This document shows positions 47,701 through 55,698 of a stretch of DNA of 64,000 nucleotides, piece after piece (position 1 is the first letter of the stretch; each line of letters starts with the position of its first letter). Source of the stretch: Lachnospiraceae bacterium (GTDB lineage: Bacteria > Bacillota > Clostridia > Lachnospirales > Lachnospiraceae); contig JAGAQG010000053.1 of NCBI GenBank assembly GCA_017622875.1, positions 27,599 to 91,598 on the forward strand. The letters are read 5' to 3'. The notes below the pieces were generated by a model. It was not told where the DNA came from, ran no database searches, and was given only the letters and a program-made list of their open reading frames with translations. The position numbers and the translations under genes were made by a program.

Positions 47701-48723
47701 ATGAAACGTAATCATGAAGTCACAAAGGTACATGCACTTCTGGATAGAAACGGGCAGCTTACAGAGCCTGGATGGTCCAGACAACTGATTCAGAAGTACA
47801 GCAGGGAAGCAATCAAAGTCCCTAAATTCCGTATTAAGGAATGGGATTATTATCTGGTCATGACAGAAGAATTTGCAGTTGCCATGACGCTTTCAGATCT
47901 GGGATATTTAGGAATGATCTCTGCATCCTTTATCGATTTTACCAGACCATGGGAACATACGGAAACTGTACTGACTGCTTTACCGATGGGAAAGTTTAAT
48001 CTGCCATCTGATTCCAGAGAAGGAATCTCCGAATTTTCCAATGACCGTGTTTCTATGAGTTTTACAGTGGAAGAGGATGGAAGACATCTAACCTGTAATT
48101 TCCATAAATTCGATGGAGCCAAAGACTTTTCCTGCGATATTCTTTTGACAGAACCCAAACAGGATACTCTGGTAATTGCTACTCCATGGGATAAAAAGCA
48201 TCATTTTTATTATAATCAGAAGATCAACTGCTTACCGGCATCCGGCTGGGCAGAATATGATGGAAAACGTTATAAATTTAATCCAGAAACAGCCTGTGGT
48301 GTTCTTGACTGGGGACGTGGCGTATGGACCTATGATAACTACTGGTACTGGAGTTCAGGCAGTGGTTATGTAGATGGTGTACCTGTAGGATTTAACATTG
48401 GATATGGCTTTGGAAATACCTTTGCAGCAACAGAAAATGTCATCTTTTACGATGGAAAAGCCCATAAGATTGATGATGTGACATTCCATATCCCAGAAGA
48501 TGATTTCTTAAAACCATGGAAATTCTCCTCCAGTGATGGAAGATTTGAAATGGATTTTGAACCGATCATTGACAGAAACAGTCTGACAGACGTAAAAATC
48601 ATCATCAGTGACCAGCATCAGGTATTTGGTCGTATGACTGGAACCATGATTCTGGATGATGGCACAAAGGTAGAATTAAAGGATTTCCTTTGCTTTGCCG
48701 AAAAAGTTCACAACAAGTATTAA
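47701..48723 (+). CDS. DUF2804 domain protein
   Basis: A 340-aa protein rich in aromatic residues and beta strands, matching DUF2804 across its length: D-W-G-R-G-V-W near residue 203 and G-F-N-I-G-Y-G-F-G near residue 228. It has no signal peptide and no recognised catalytic motif, so its function is unknown. It starts at ATG 47701 with AAAGGGGAAG upstream, and a short gap with a promoter-like element follows before the BMC gene. Confidence 0.8.
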   Translation: MKRNHEVTKVHALLDRNGQLTEPGWSRQLIQKYSREAIKVPKFRIKEWDYYLVMTEEFAVAMTLSDLGYLGMISASFIDFTRPWEHTETVLTALPMGKFNLPSDSREGISEFSNDRVSMSFTVEEDGRHLTCNFHKFDGAKDFSCDILLTEPKQDTLVIATPWDKKHHFYYNQKINCLPASGWAEYDGKRYKFNPETACGVLDWGRGVWTYDNYWYWSSGSGYVDGVPVGFNIGYGFGNTFAATENVIFYDGKAHKIDDVTFHIPEDDFLKPWKFSSSDGRFEMDFEPIIDRNSLTDVKIIISDQHQVFGRMTGTMILDDGTKVELKDFLCFAEKVHNKY

Positions 48724-48798
48724 AGGCTTTCCAAAATATTTTTGGCATGATATAATATATTAGATAAAAATCAGACGAAAACATGCGAGGAATACTTC

Positions 48799-49515
48799 AT
48801 GATCGATGTACACAGCATTAGTACCCACTGTACCAGAACAGAGTTCGTGGGAACAGCAGTATTAGACAGCATAGGGCTTGTGATTTCGGGAATTGACGAA
48901 ACACTGCTGGAAAAAATGAATATCGGTAAAAAATATCGTGCACTGGGACTTTTCAGCTCCCGTACAGGTGCTGCCGGACAGCTGACAGCTATGGATGATG
49001 CTGTGAAGGCTACCAATACAGAGATGTTGTCTTTTGATCTTCCAAGAGATACCAAAGGCTGGGGCGGTCATGGTAACTATATTGTTATCGGCGGTCATGA
49101 TGTTTCTGATGTACGTCACGCAATTGAGCTTGCGTTGGAACTAACAAATAAAAACGCCGGTGAGGTTTATATCAGCGAATCCGGTCATTTGGAATTTGCC
49201 TATTCCGCAAGTGCAGGTGACGTTCTGGTAAAAGCCTTTGGTGCAAAACCAGGCAAAGCTTTTGGATTTTTTGCGGGTTCTCCTGCAGCGATTGGTCTTG
49301 TTATGGGAGATCATGCAGTAAAAGCAGCTGATGTAGAAATCATCAGCTATATGACTCCAAGCATTGGTACCAGTCACTCTAACGAAGTTATTTTAGCACT
49401 TTCCGGTGATGCGGAAGCAGTAAAATCTGCTGTTTTAGAGGCACGTCAGGTGGGACTGGAGCTGCTTGTCAGCATGGGAACTTATCCTGAAATTCCGGGA
49501 ACCCCATATCTATAA
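48799..49515 (+). CDS. PduB-like tandem BMC-domain microcompartment shell protein (orphan)
   Basis: A 238-aa tandem BMC-T protein similar to PduB/EtuB throughout: T-E-F-V-G-T-A-V near residue 14, I-G-L-V-I-S-G, then A-V-K-A-T-N-T-E near residue 68, L-P-R-D-T-K-G near residue 81, G-G-H-D-V-S-D-V-R near residue 98, and a repeat of the pattern in the second half (H-A-V-K-A-A-D-V-E-I-I near residue 173). Such proteins form pseudohexameric trimers in microcompartment shells. No other shell or diol/ethanolamine enzyme is in the window. The PduB N-terminal extension is absent. Confidence 0.85.
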   Translation: MIDVHSISTHCTRTEFVGTAVLDSIGLVISGIDETLLEKMNIGKKYRALGLFSSRTGAAGQLTAMDDAVKATNTEMLSFDLPRDTKGWGGHGNYIVIGGHDVSDVRHAIELALELTNKNAGEVYISESGHLEFAYSASAGDVLVKAFGAKPGKAFGFFAGSPAAIGLVMGDHAVKAADVEIISYMTPSIGTSHSNEVILALSGDAEAVKSAVLEARQVGLELLVSMGTYPEIPGTPYL

Positions 49516-49548
49516 AGTAAACATACAAAATTTAAGGAGATTATACAA

Positions 49549-49800
49549 ATGAGTCGTGTAGGTGGAAATATTGTAATCGGTACATTCTGGATTCTTGTTG
49601 CAATCTGGATGTTTATGTCAGGAGGCGCTGAAAATCAGGCTTCTGCCGCAATTCTGGTCATTCTTGGATTTATGTTCTACTGGTCAGCATATAAGATTTA
49701 TCAAAATCCGAATCTTGCGAAAAAGAATAAAAAGAATTTAGTTCAGCAGATGACGGACCCAAATTATAAAAACACATTGAAAAGCAAAAAGAAGAAATAA
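49549..49800 (+). CDS. Small two-helix membrane protein, function unknown
   Basis: An 83-aa protein with two membrane helices (about residues 8-25 and 32-52) and a lysine-rich C-terminal tail. It starts at ATG 49549 with AAGGAG 8 nt upstream. It lies 33 bp after the BMC gene and ends 2 bp before the peptidase-like gene, so all three could be cotranscribed. No family is recognised. Confidence 0.6.
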   Translation: MSRVGGNIVIGTFWILVAIWMFMSGGAENQASAAILVILGFMFYWSAYKIYQNPNLAKKNKKNLVQQMTDPNYKNTLKSKKKK

Positions 49801-49802
49801 CT

Positions 49803-50537
49803 ATGATTTTATTTTTAACAAGCAGTCCTACAGGACCATTGGACAACAGTAGAGAAGTAGAAGGGCTTGATGAGAGCAATCACTTTGTAGAAAATCTTTG
49901 GGAATGTTGGAAACCGGAGATGAGATGTCTTTACATTTCTGCATTTCCAGATAATTTCGAGGCAAATGATGAAATCCAGCAGGGAATGGCACAGACTTTT
50001 GAAAGCTGTGATTTTCCGATTGGAGCTTTTGATGTCTGGGATGACAGAACTGCGGATTTTTCATGGGAAACACTACATTCCTATGATCTGATCATTCTTG
50101 GCGGTGGCCATGTACCAACAGAAAATGCATTTTTCCATAGAATCTCTTTGAGAGAAAAGATACAGGGATTTGATGGTGTGATCATTGGCATCAGTGCCGG
50201 AACTATGAATAGTGCAGATACTGTTTATGCTCAGCCGGAAGAGCCGGGAGAGGGCGCTGACCCTGATTACGAGAGATGGCTTGAAGGACTTGGTCTGACT
50301 CAGAGAAATGTGTGTCCACACTATCAGATGGTGAAGGACTTTGAACTGGATGGTATGCGATTATTTGAGGATATTACTTATCAGGACAGCTATGGAAATG
50401 AATTCATTTCTTTACCAGATGGCAGCTACATTTTAAGTGTTGATGGTCAGGAAACCATTTGGGGTGAAGCATATTTGATTAAGGATGGCTGGATTGAGCA
50501 GATTTGCGAGAACGGTCAGACATTAGACATTTATTAA
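49803..50537 (+). CDS. Peptidase E-like (S51) protein
   Basis: A 244-aa protein of the class I amidotransferase-like fold. The nucleophile elbow G-I-S-A-G-T near residue 121 fits the S51 Ser-His-Glu arrangement, with C-P-H-Y near residue 170 supplying His. S51 enzymes are aspartyl dipeptidases (PepE) or cyanophycinase relatives. The G-G-G-H segment near residue 98 is typical. It has no signal peptide. A hairpin terminator follows. Confidence 0.82.
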   Translation: MILFLTSSPTGPLDNSREVEGLDESNHFVENLWECWKPEMRCLYISAFPDNFEANDEIQQGMAQTFESCDFPIGAFDVWDDRTADFSWETLHSYDLIILGGGHVPTENAFFHRISLREKIQGFDGVIIGISAGTMNSADTVYAQPEEPGEGADPDYERWLEGLGLTQRNVCPHYQMVKDFELDGMRLFEDITYQDSYGNEFISLPDGSYILSVDGQETIWGEAYLIKDGWIEQICENGQTLDIY

Positions 50538-50550
50538 TATGATTTGAAAT

Positions 50551-50590
50551 GATTACAGGTGACAGGCATTTATGGTGTCTGCCACCTGTT
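50551..50590. terminator. Bidirectional terminator between S51 and CapA genes
   Basis: ACAGGTG and CACCTGT form the outer stem, CAG and CTG the inner, and TTTTATT follows on the plus strand. It lies between convergent genes. Confidence 0.75.
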
Positions 50591-50604
50591 TTATTGTAAA
50601 GATT

Positions 50605-51765
50605 TTATTCGATTAATATGCCACCGTGGGATATGGCAGCATTATAAGAAATATCTGTCAGGTGATTAAAAAGTTCCGTCGGTTCCTGAATGCGAGTCAG
50701 AACACCATTTTTTCTCTCACACGGAATCAGGTAAATAGAAACTTCTCCGGTCTCATCAAAGACTGCATTTAAAAGAAGCGTTTCGCCTGTACGATTACTA
50801 AAGAGATAATTGCCAAGGCTGTATGCGATCGGGACACCGTTATAATACTCAAATCCCTGAAGGACATGAGGGTGGCATCCAATGACCAGGTCTGCTCCGG
50901 CATCAATATAGCCTTTTGCCAGAGTTCTTTGATATTCTTCCGGAATTTCAACACGCTCAACGCCCCAGTGAACGAATATAATGGTGTGGTCGTATTTCTT
51001 TTCAGCTTCCTTGATGGCTTTGTTTAAATCTGATGCATCATAAGTCTGCAAAACTCCAGGGCGTTTGCTGTTTGCATACCAGTCGTAAGATGGAGATACT
51101 CTGGTGGCTGCCAAAAATGCAAAGGATTGTCCATTGATGTTCTTCACAACAGGGGTGACTGCTTCTTCGAGCGTTCGCCCGCCGCCGATATAATCGATAT
51201 CTGCGTTTTTCAGAGTATCCAGCGTATCTAAAAATGCATCCTGACCAAAGTCGAGTACATGATTATTTGCAATTCCGGCAATATCTGTCCCCAGTTCCTG
51301 CAGAATTTTTACGTATTGGGGATCACTTCGGAGTGTATATTGCTTGTCCTCCATAGCTTCGCCACGTGTAGTAAATGCAAATTCATTATTCAGGACAAAT
51401 AAATCTGCTCTTTGCATATACTTTAGCATTTCGTCATCTGCAAAGGCTGAGATTCCTGATCTTTCATATGCTTCAATATATTGTTCTGAAAAATGCACAT
51501 CGCCGGCAAATGAGATTGTTACAGAAGATACATCTTCAGACAATAATGCCTCCAGAGTTTCTTCCTGAGAGGGCACAAAAATATCTTTCTCATAATCACT
51601 GTCCAGTTCTGCATCAGTTTCAAATCCACTGATATGAATCAATTCTTCATGATTCTCATTCAGGCCCGAACGATCTTTATTTAGATACAGAAAAACACAC
51701 AGGATAATTGCCAGTGGTATGCCAATCAGCAAACTGGTAAGAAAGCTTTTTATAAAATGTTTCAT
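50605..51765 (-). CDS. CapA family protein (poly-gamma-glutamate capsule synthesis type)
   Basis: A 386-aa protein with an N-terminal membrane anchor (about residues 8-28), an acidic linker, and a CapA metallophosphatase-like domain from about residue 80. F-A-G-D-V-H-F near residue 87, N-N-H-V-L-D-F-G near residue 167, V-H-W-G-V-E near residue 266 and G-C-H-P-H-V near residue 297 are the metal-site motifs. No other capsule genes are nearby, so a polyglutamate role is not supported by context. It ends beside the S51 terminator. Confidence 0.87.
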   Translation of the reverse strand: MKHFIKSFLTSLLIGIPLAIILCVFLYLNKDRSGLNENHEELIHISGFETDAELDSDYEKDIFVPSQEETLEALLSEDVSSVTISFAGDVHFSEQYIEAYERSGISAFADDEMLKYMQRADLFVLNNEFAFTTRGEAMEDKQYTLRSDPQYVKILQELGTDIAGIANNHVLDFGQDAFLDTLDTLKNADIDYIGGGRTLEEAVTPVVKNINGQSFAFLAATRVSPSYDWYANSKRPGVLQTYDASDLNKAIKEAEKKYDHTIIFVHWGVERVEIPEEYQRTLAKGYIDAGADLVIGCHPHVLQGFEYYNGVPIAYSLGNYLFSNRTGETLLLNAVFDETGEVSIYLIPCERKNGVLTRIQEPTELFNHLTDISYNAAISHGGILIE

Positions 51766-51782
51766 AATCTAAATCCCTTATT

Positions 51783-52286
51783 TTACGCTTGAGTTGTCTG
51801 CTTCATCTTAAGCAATGTTCCCAAATTTGTAACGACAGTTGCTGCTGCGAAAAAAGCTCCTGTGTAAGATTGGATAATTAAGAAATAGAAAATCCATGGA
51901 ATGAATGTTAATGTAACCAGAAGCTTGAACTTAAATGGATCTTTGATGTCCATAAAAAGCACATATACTGTGCAGACTGCAAATGGAAGATATCCTAAAA
52001 TTCCCTGATTATTAAACATTACTGTCAGAATCAATGACAATAGAATCAGAATGATCTTAATTGGCCAGGTAAATATGTTTTTATAACACAAATAATTTCT
52101 GATGCAGGAGAGAACATTGCTGATTGCCCCTGGAATTGCACCTAAGATGATCATACTGACAGACTGAATCCCAAGCTGCAAAATCTGCAGTAATAGAATC
52201 TTTCCTTTATCTTTCACGGTACCGGAATAAATCTGTACCATAGATGCTATCAGATCAATGATATTTGCAATAAATATATGAATCAT
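51783..52286 (-). CDS. YgjV family inner membrane protein
   Basis: A 167-aa protein with about five or six membrane helices. The N-terminal I-D-L-I-A-S-M-V-Q-I-Y-S-G-T-V-K-D-K and C-I-R-N-Y-L-C-Y-K-N near residue 60 suggest the YgjV family; function is unknown. It starts at ATG 52286 with GAGAGGTAA upstream and lies 17 bp before the CapA gene on the same strand. Confidence 0.7.
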   Translation of the reverse strand: MIHIFIANIIDLIASMVQIYSGTVKDKGKILLLQILQLGIQSVSMIILGAIPGAISNVLSCIRNYLCYKNIFTWPIKIILILLSLILTVMFNNQGILGYLPFAVCTVYVLFMDIKDPFKFKLLVTLTFIPWIFYFLIIQSYTGAFFAAATVVTNLGTLLKMKQTTQA

Positions 52287-52458
52287 AAATTTTACCTCTC
52301 GTATTATTGAACTTAAAAACTTATTTATTATAGCACGGAAAATTCATTTTATGGTAGAATAAACAGGAAGAAAAAATTTAATTTTTCTAAGTATTTTGTG
52401 AAAGATTACGATAAATATCTTTTTGAACTGAACTAAAATAACTTAAAGGAGTACGTAG

Positions 52459-52779
52459 ATGAAAGTTTATGGAGCAGATATCTGCATTGACTGCAGAAAT
52501 TATAAAGCAATTCAGAAAAGTTGTGGATTTGAGGTGGAATATATTGATATCATGGAAAACACGACAAATTTAAAGGAATTTTTAGAAATTAGGGATCTTG
52601 ATCCTATTTTTGAACCTGTCAGAGAACATCACGGAATCGGAATCCCATTGTTTGTAAAAGAAGATGGTGCAAAAACATTTGATATTGATGAAGCATTTTC
52701 ATGGATTGGTCAGCCGCCAGTGGAAGAGGATGAGATTGTAGAAAGACGTTCTACATGTGGGCCGGAGGGATGTAAATAA
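52459..52779 (+). CDS. Glutaredoxin-related small thiol protein
   Basis: A 106-aa thioredoxin-fold protein with a CxxC at residues 9-12 (C-I-D-C) and the cis-Pro element G-I-G-I-P-L near residue 59. This is the arrangement of small glutaredoxin-like proteins, here with a distinctive C-terminal C-G-P-E-G-C-K. Probable role is thiol-disulfide exchange. It starts at ATG 52459 with AAAGGAG upstream, in an intergenic region it shares with the divergent YgjV gene. Confidence 0.75.
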   Translation: MKVYGADICIDCRNYKAIQKSCGFEVEYIDIMENTTNLKEFLEIRDLDPIFEPVREHHGIGIPLFVKEDGAKTFDIDEAFSWIGQPPVEEDEIVERRSTCGPEGCK

Positions 52780-52845
52780 TCACAAAGTAATATAAATGGT
52801 TCATTTATCGGAAATAGGGTATGTTATTTCGCTTTAGAAACTGTT

Positions 52846-52872
52846 TTTTGTTTTGACGAAACAAAATATAAT
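52846..52872 (+). promoter_or_regulatory. Inverted repeat at the nfeD promoter
   Basis: TTTTGTTT (52846-52853) and AAACAAAA (52859-52866) are perfect 8-bp arms around TGACG, and abut TATAAT (52867-52872). The position between -35 and -10 fits a repressor operator. Confidence 0.5.
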
Positions 52873-52908
52873 AATTCCATACATAAAATTTAGAAAGGGC
52901 GTGATTAA

Positions 52909-53352
52909 GTGAGTCAAATGATGATTCTGTGGATCATAGTTTTGGTTATAACAATTCTAATCGAAGCTGCTACACTTGGACTTACGACCATCTGGTTTAC
53001 GGGCGGTGCTTTTATAGCATTGATCGTGGAAATCTTGAATGGAAGTACATATTTGCAAGTGATCACTTTCCTGGTTGTTTCATTGATTCTCTTATGTTTT
53101 ACCAGACCACTAGCGGTAAAGCATTTCAACAAGGAACGTGAAAAAACTAATCTGGATAGTCTTATTGGTCAGCAGGCAGTTGTCACCACACCGATTCATA
53201 ATCTACAGGAAACAGGTCAGGTGATCGTTGGAGGAAAGGAATGGACTGCAAGAAGTAAAGATGCTTCTATGATATTTCCAAAAGATTCAGTTGTCAGAAT
53301 TGCTTCTATTGAGGGCGTCAAACTAATCGTGGAAGCAGATAAAACAACATAA
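52909..53352 (+). CDS. NfeD-like membrane protein
   Basis: A 147-aa NfeD-family protein with three N-terminal membrane helices (about residues 3-75) and a C-terminal OB-fold domain (about 85-145), with L-I-G-Q-Q-A-V-V-T near residue 84. NfeD proteins work with stomatin/SPFH partners in membrane quality control and microdomains. The start is GTG 52909 (M-S-Q-M-M) or ATG 52918. The SPFH gene follows 28 bp later. Confidence 0.85.
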   Translation: MSQMMILWIIVLVITILIEAATLGLTTIWFTGGAFIALIVEILNGSTYLQVITFLVVSLILLCFTRPLAVKHFNKEREKTNLDSLIGQQAVVTTPIHNLQETGQVIVGGKEWTARSKDASMIFPKDSVVRIASIEGVKLIVEADKTT

Positions 53353-53380
53353 ACTATTGCGTTAGAAAAGGAGAGAACCT

Positions 53381-54295
53381 ATGTTAATTTTTATTATTAT
53401 TTTATTAGTTTTACTGATCATCGTTTTTATACCATGTATTACAATCGTACCGCAGGCAAAAGCATATGTTATTGAACGATTAGGTGCATATCAGGATACT
53501 TGGCATGTAGGTTTCCACGTCAAATTGCCAATCGTTGACAGAGTTGCAAAGCGTGTTAATTTGAAAGAACAGGTTGCAGATTTCCCTCCACAGCCGGTAA
53601 TTACAAAAGATAATGTTACGATGAGCATTGACAGCGTTGTTTTCTATCAGATTACAGATCCGAAGCTGTTCGTATATGGTGTGGAAAATCCAATGCTTGC
53701 AATTGAAAATCTTACAGCTACAACACTTCGTAACATCATTGGTGACATGGAATTAGATCAGACACTGACCAGCCGTGAGACAATCAATACACAAATGCGT
53801 GCGGCACTTGATCTTGCTACTGATCCATGGGGAATCAAAGTAAACCGAGTGGAGCTGAAAAACATTGTTCCTCCAGCAGAAATCCAGAGTGCAATGGAAA
53901 AACAGATGAAGGCAGAACGTGAGAGAAGAGAAGCTGTAACTCGTGCGGAAGGTGAAAAAAGAGCAAAAATTCTTGAAGCAGAAGGTGAAAAAGAATCTGC
54001 AATCCTTAGAGCTCAGGCTGATAAGGAAGCTTCCATTTTAAGAGCAGAGGCTGCGAAAGAAAAAATGATTCGTGAGGCTGAAGGTGAAGCACAGGCAATC
54101 ATGAAAATTCAGCAAGCGAACGCTGATGGTATTAAAATGCTGAAAGAAGCTGGCGCGGATGAAGCAGTTCTGAAATTAAAGAGCCTGGAAGCTTTTGAAA
54201 AAGTTGCGGATGGTCAGGCAACAACAATTCTTCTTCCGGCTGAATTGCAGGGCATTGCAAGTATCGCTGCTACATTAAAAGAAACCGGTAAATAG
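53381..54295 (+). CDS. SPFH/stomatin-like (band 7) protein
   Basis: A 304-aa SPFH protein with an N-terminal membrane helix (about 1-20), a band 7 domain (about 22-180, with V-I-E-R-L-G-A near residue 30 and R-A-A-L-D-L-A-T-D-P-W-G near residue 143), and a long helical tail rich in E, A and K (about 185-270). Stomatin-like proteins form multimers in membranes, and the NfeD pair is a classic arrangement. It starts behind AAAAGGAG. Confidence 0.9.
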   Translation: MLIFIIILLVLLIIVFIPCITIVPQAKAYVIERLGAYQDTWHVGFHVKLPIVDRVAKRVNLKEQVADFPPQPVITKDNVTMSIDSVVFYQITDPKLFVYGVENPMLAIENLTATTLRNIIGDMELDQTLTSRETINTQMRAALDLATDPWGIKVNRVELKNIVPPAEIQSAMEKQMKAERERREAVTRAEGEKRAKILEAEGEKESAILRAQADKEASILRAEAAKEKMIREAEGEAQAIMKIQQANADGIKMLKEAGADEAVLKLKSLEAFEKVADGQATTILLPAELQGIASIAATLKETGK

Positions 54296-54322
54296 AAATT
54301 CTGTAATTGAAAAACAGCTTGG

Positions 54323-54384
54323 ATTATCCATATTTGGATAATTCTCATTGAACAACTTATATAATCATGATAAAATATCCATAT
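54323..54384 (+). promoter_or_regulatory. Promoter and TATCCATAT repeats of the HTH-Uma2 gene
   Basis: TTGAAC (54348-54353), 17 bp and TAAAAT (54371-54376) form a promoter. A perfect inverted repeat, ATTATCCA/TGGATAAT (54323-54342), lies just upstream, and TATCCATAT recurs at 54325-54333 and 54376-54384, overlapping the -10. This suits autoregulation by the HTH domain. Confidence 0.55.
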
Positions 54385-54406
54385 CAAGACAAAGGAGGTA
54401 CTTGGT

Positions 54407-55180
54407 ATGGATATTTTTGATTTGAAAGAAAAGAAAAAAGCGGCTGGATTGACCAATCAGGAAATTGCAGATTTATCTGGAATTCCATTTAGTACCATTA
54501 ATAAAATATTTTCCGGTGCTACGAAAAATCCTCGCTACAGTACGTTGCTTGCCATCGAAGAAGTCATTTTAACAAAATCGAAGATTCCTTTTACCTATAA
54601 TGAAAATTCCTATCAGCCGATGATGGTCCAGGAAGATGCAGCCCCATACATGTGTAAATCAAGAACCTATCATATGGATGATATTGAAAATTTGGAAGAG
54701 GGTGTACGAGCAGAACTGATCAATGGTCGTCTTTATATGCTTGGAGCACCCAATCGTATTCATCAATATATATTGTCAAAAATGATGTTTCAAATCATGA
54801 CACATATTGATAAAAATAAAGGGAAATGCCATGTATATCCAGCTCCTTTGGATGTAAAATTATTTGGAAATGATACCACGGTCGTCCAACCGGATATTAG
54901 TGTCATTTGTGATACAGATAAACTAACTGACAGAGGCTGCTCTGGACCACCGGAATGGATTATTGAAATTGTTTCAAATAGTAATTTTAAGCACGACTAT
55001 GTGACAAAACTGATGCTGTATCAGATGGCTGGCGTAAAAGAATATTGGATCGTTGATCCGATGGAAGAAAAGGTCTATGTTCATGATTTTGAAAATACAA
55101 AGAACAGTCGCGTTTATTCTTTTGAAGAATCGATTTTAAGTAATACATTAGATGGCTTAGAAATTAATATTGATATATAA
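54407..55180 (+). CDS. HTH domain-Uma2 (DUF820) nuclease-fold protein
   Basis: A 257-aa protein. Residues 1-60 are an XRE-like helix-turn-helix (A-G-L-T-N-Q-E-I-A-D-L-S-G-I-P near residue 13). Residues about 85-255 are a Uma2/DUF820 PD-(D/E)xK-like domain: E-E-G-V-R-A-E-L-I-N-G near residue 92, V-Q-P-D-I-S-V-I near residue 161, and E-I-V-S-N with D-Y-x-x-K then E-Y-W-I-V-D-P near residues 200-222. Uma2 proteins are predicted nucleases of unknown role. The HTH fusion suggests a DNA-binding partner function. Confidence 0.82.
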   Translation: MDIFDLKEKKKAAGLTNQEIADLSGIPFSTINKIFSGATKNPRYSTLLAIEEVILTKSKIPFTYNENSYQPMMVQEDAAPYMCKSRTYHMDDIENLEEGVRAELINGRLYMLGAPNRIHQYILSKMMFQIMTHIDKNKGKCHVYPAPLDVKLFGNDTTVVQPDISVICDTDKLTDRGCSGPPEWIIEIVSNSNFKHDYVTKLMLYQMAGVKEYWIVDPMEEKVYVHDFENTKNSRVYSFEESILSNTLDGLEINIDI

Positions 55181-55199
55181 TAAGATAAAAGTCCTACTT

Positions 55200-55236
55200 A
55201 TGGCATGCTCATAAATAGTGAGTATGCCATTTTATT
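55200..55236 (+). terminator. Terminator of the HTH-Uma2 gene
   Basis: ATGGCATGCTCA (55200-55211) pairs with TGAGTATGCCAT (55219-55230, one G-T pair), and TTTATTT follows. Confidence 0.8.
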
Positions 55237-55246
55237 TGTGTTTCTT

Positions 55247-55296
55247 GTTGACAAATGTAAACAGCAATATTATCATTAGTTTACAGATGTAGACAG
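55247..55296 (+). promoter_or_regulatory. BlaI-type twin operators at the blaI promoter
   Basis: TTGACA (55248-55253), 17 bp and TATCAT (55271-55276) form the promoter. Two related 18-bp sites, GTTgACAaATGTAaACAG (55247-55264) and GTTtACAgATGTAgACAG (55279-55296), agree at 15 of 18 bases, contain the ACA-N-ATGTA core typical of BlaI/MecI operators, and lie 32 bp apart, over the -35 and just after the -10. Confidence 0.8.
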
Positions 55297-55308
55297 GAGG
55301 ATCTTTCA

Positions 55309-55698
55309 ATGGAAAATCAGCATATAAATCTGACCGATGCAGAATGGAACGTAATGGAATGTCTATGGGAGAAATCGCCACGAACCGGTCGTGAGACCAT
55401 TGAATATTTGAAGGAACGCATGGGGTGGAGCAGAAGCACCACACTGACTTTGCTGCGCCGTATGGAGGAAAAAGGAGCTGTAGGAAGTGAACTTTCAGGT
55501 GAGGTAAAACAATTCATTCCTCTGATTTCCAGAGAACAGGCTGCCATTCAGGAGACAGAAGATTTTCTTGGAAGAGTTTACAAAGGCAGTTTAGGGATGA
55601 TGCTGAGTTCTTTTACGAAAAAACAGACTTTGTCGAAGAATGAGATTAACGAATTATATTCGATTTTAAAAGAATTGGAGGCGAATGCAGATGACTAA
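55309..55698 (+). CDS. BlaI/MecI family transcriptional repressor
   Basis: A 129-aa winged-helix regulator: L-T-D-A-E-W-N-V-M-E-C-L-W near residue 8, then W-S-R-S-T-T-L-T-L-L-R-R-M-E-E-K-G near residue 44 and a helical dimerisation tail. BlaI-type repressors are inactivated by proteolysis triggered by an M56 sensor, which is encoded next here. Twin operators precede it. It starts at ATG 55309 with AGGAGG. No beta-lactamase gene is nearby, so the target differs from the classical system. Confidence 0.9.
   Translation: MENQHINLTDAEWNVMECLWEKSPRTGRETIEYLKERMGWSRSTTLTLLRRMEEKGAVGSELSGEVKQFIPLISREQAAIQETEDFLGRVYKGSLGMMLSSFTKKQTLSKNEINELYSILKELEANADD

Noticed and set aside
54407-55180. HTH-Uma2 protein as part of a toxin-antitoxin pair
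   Set aside because: No partner gene lies within the same unit; a terminator follows directly.
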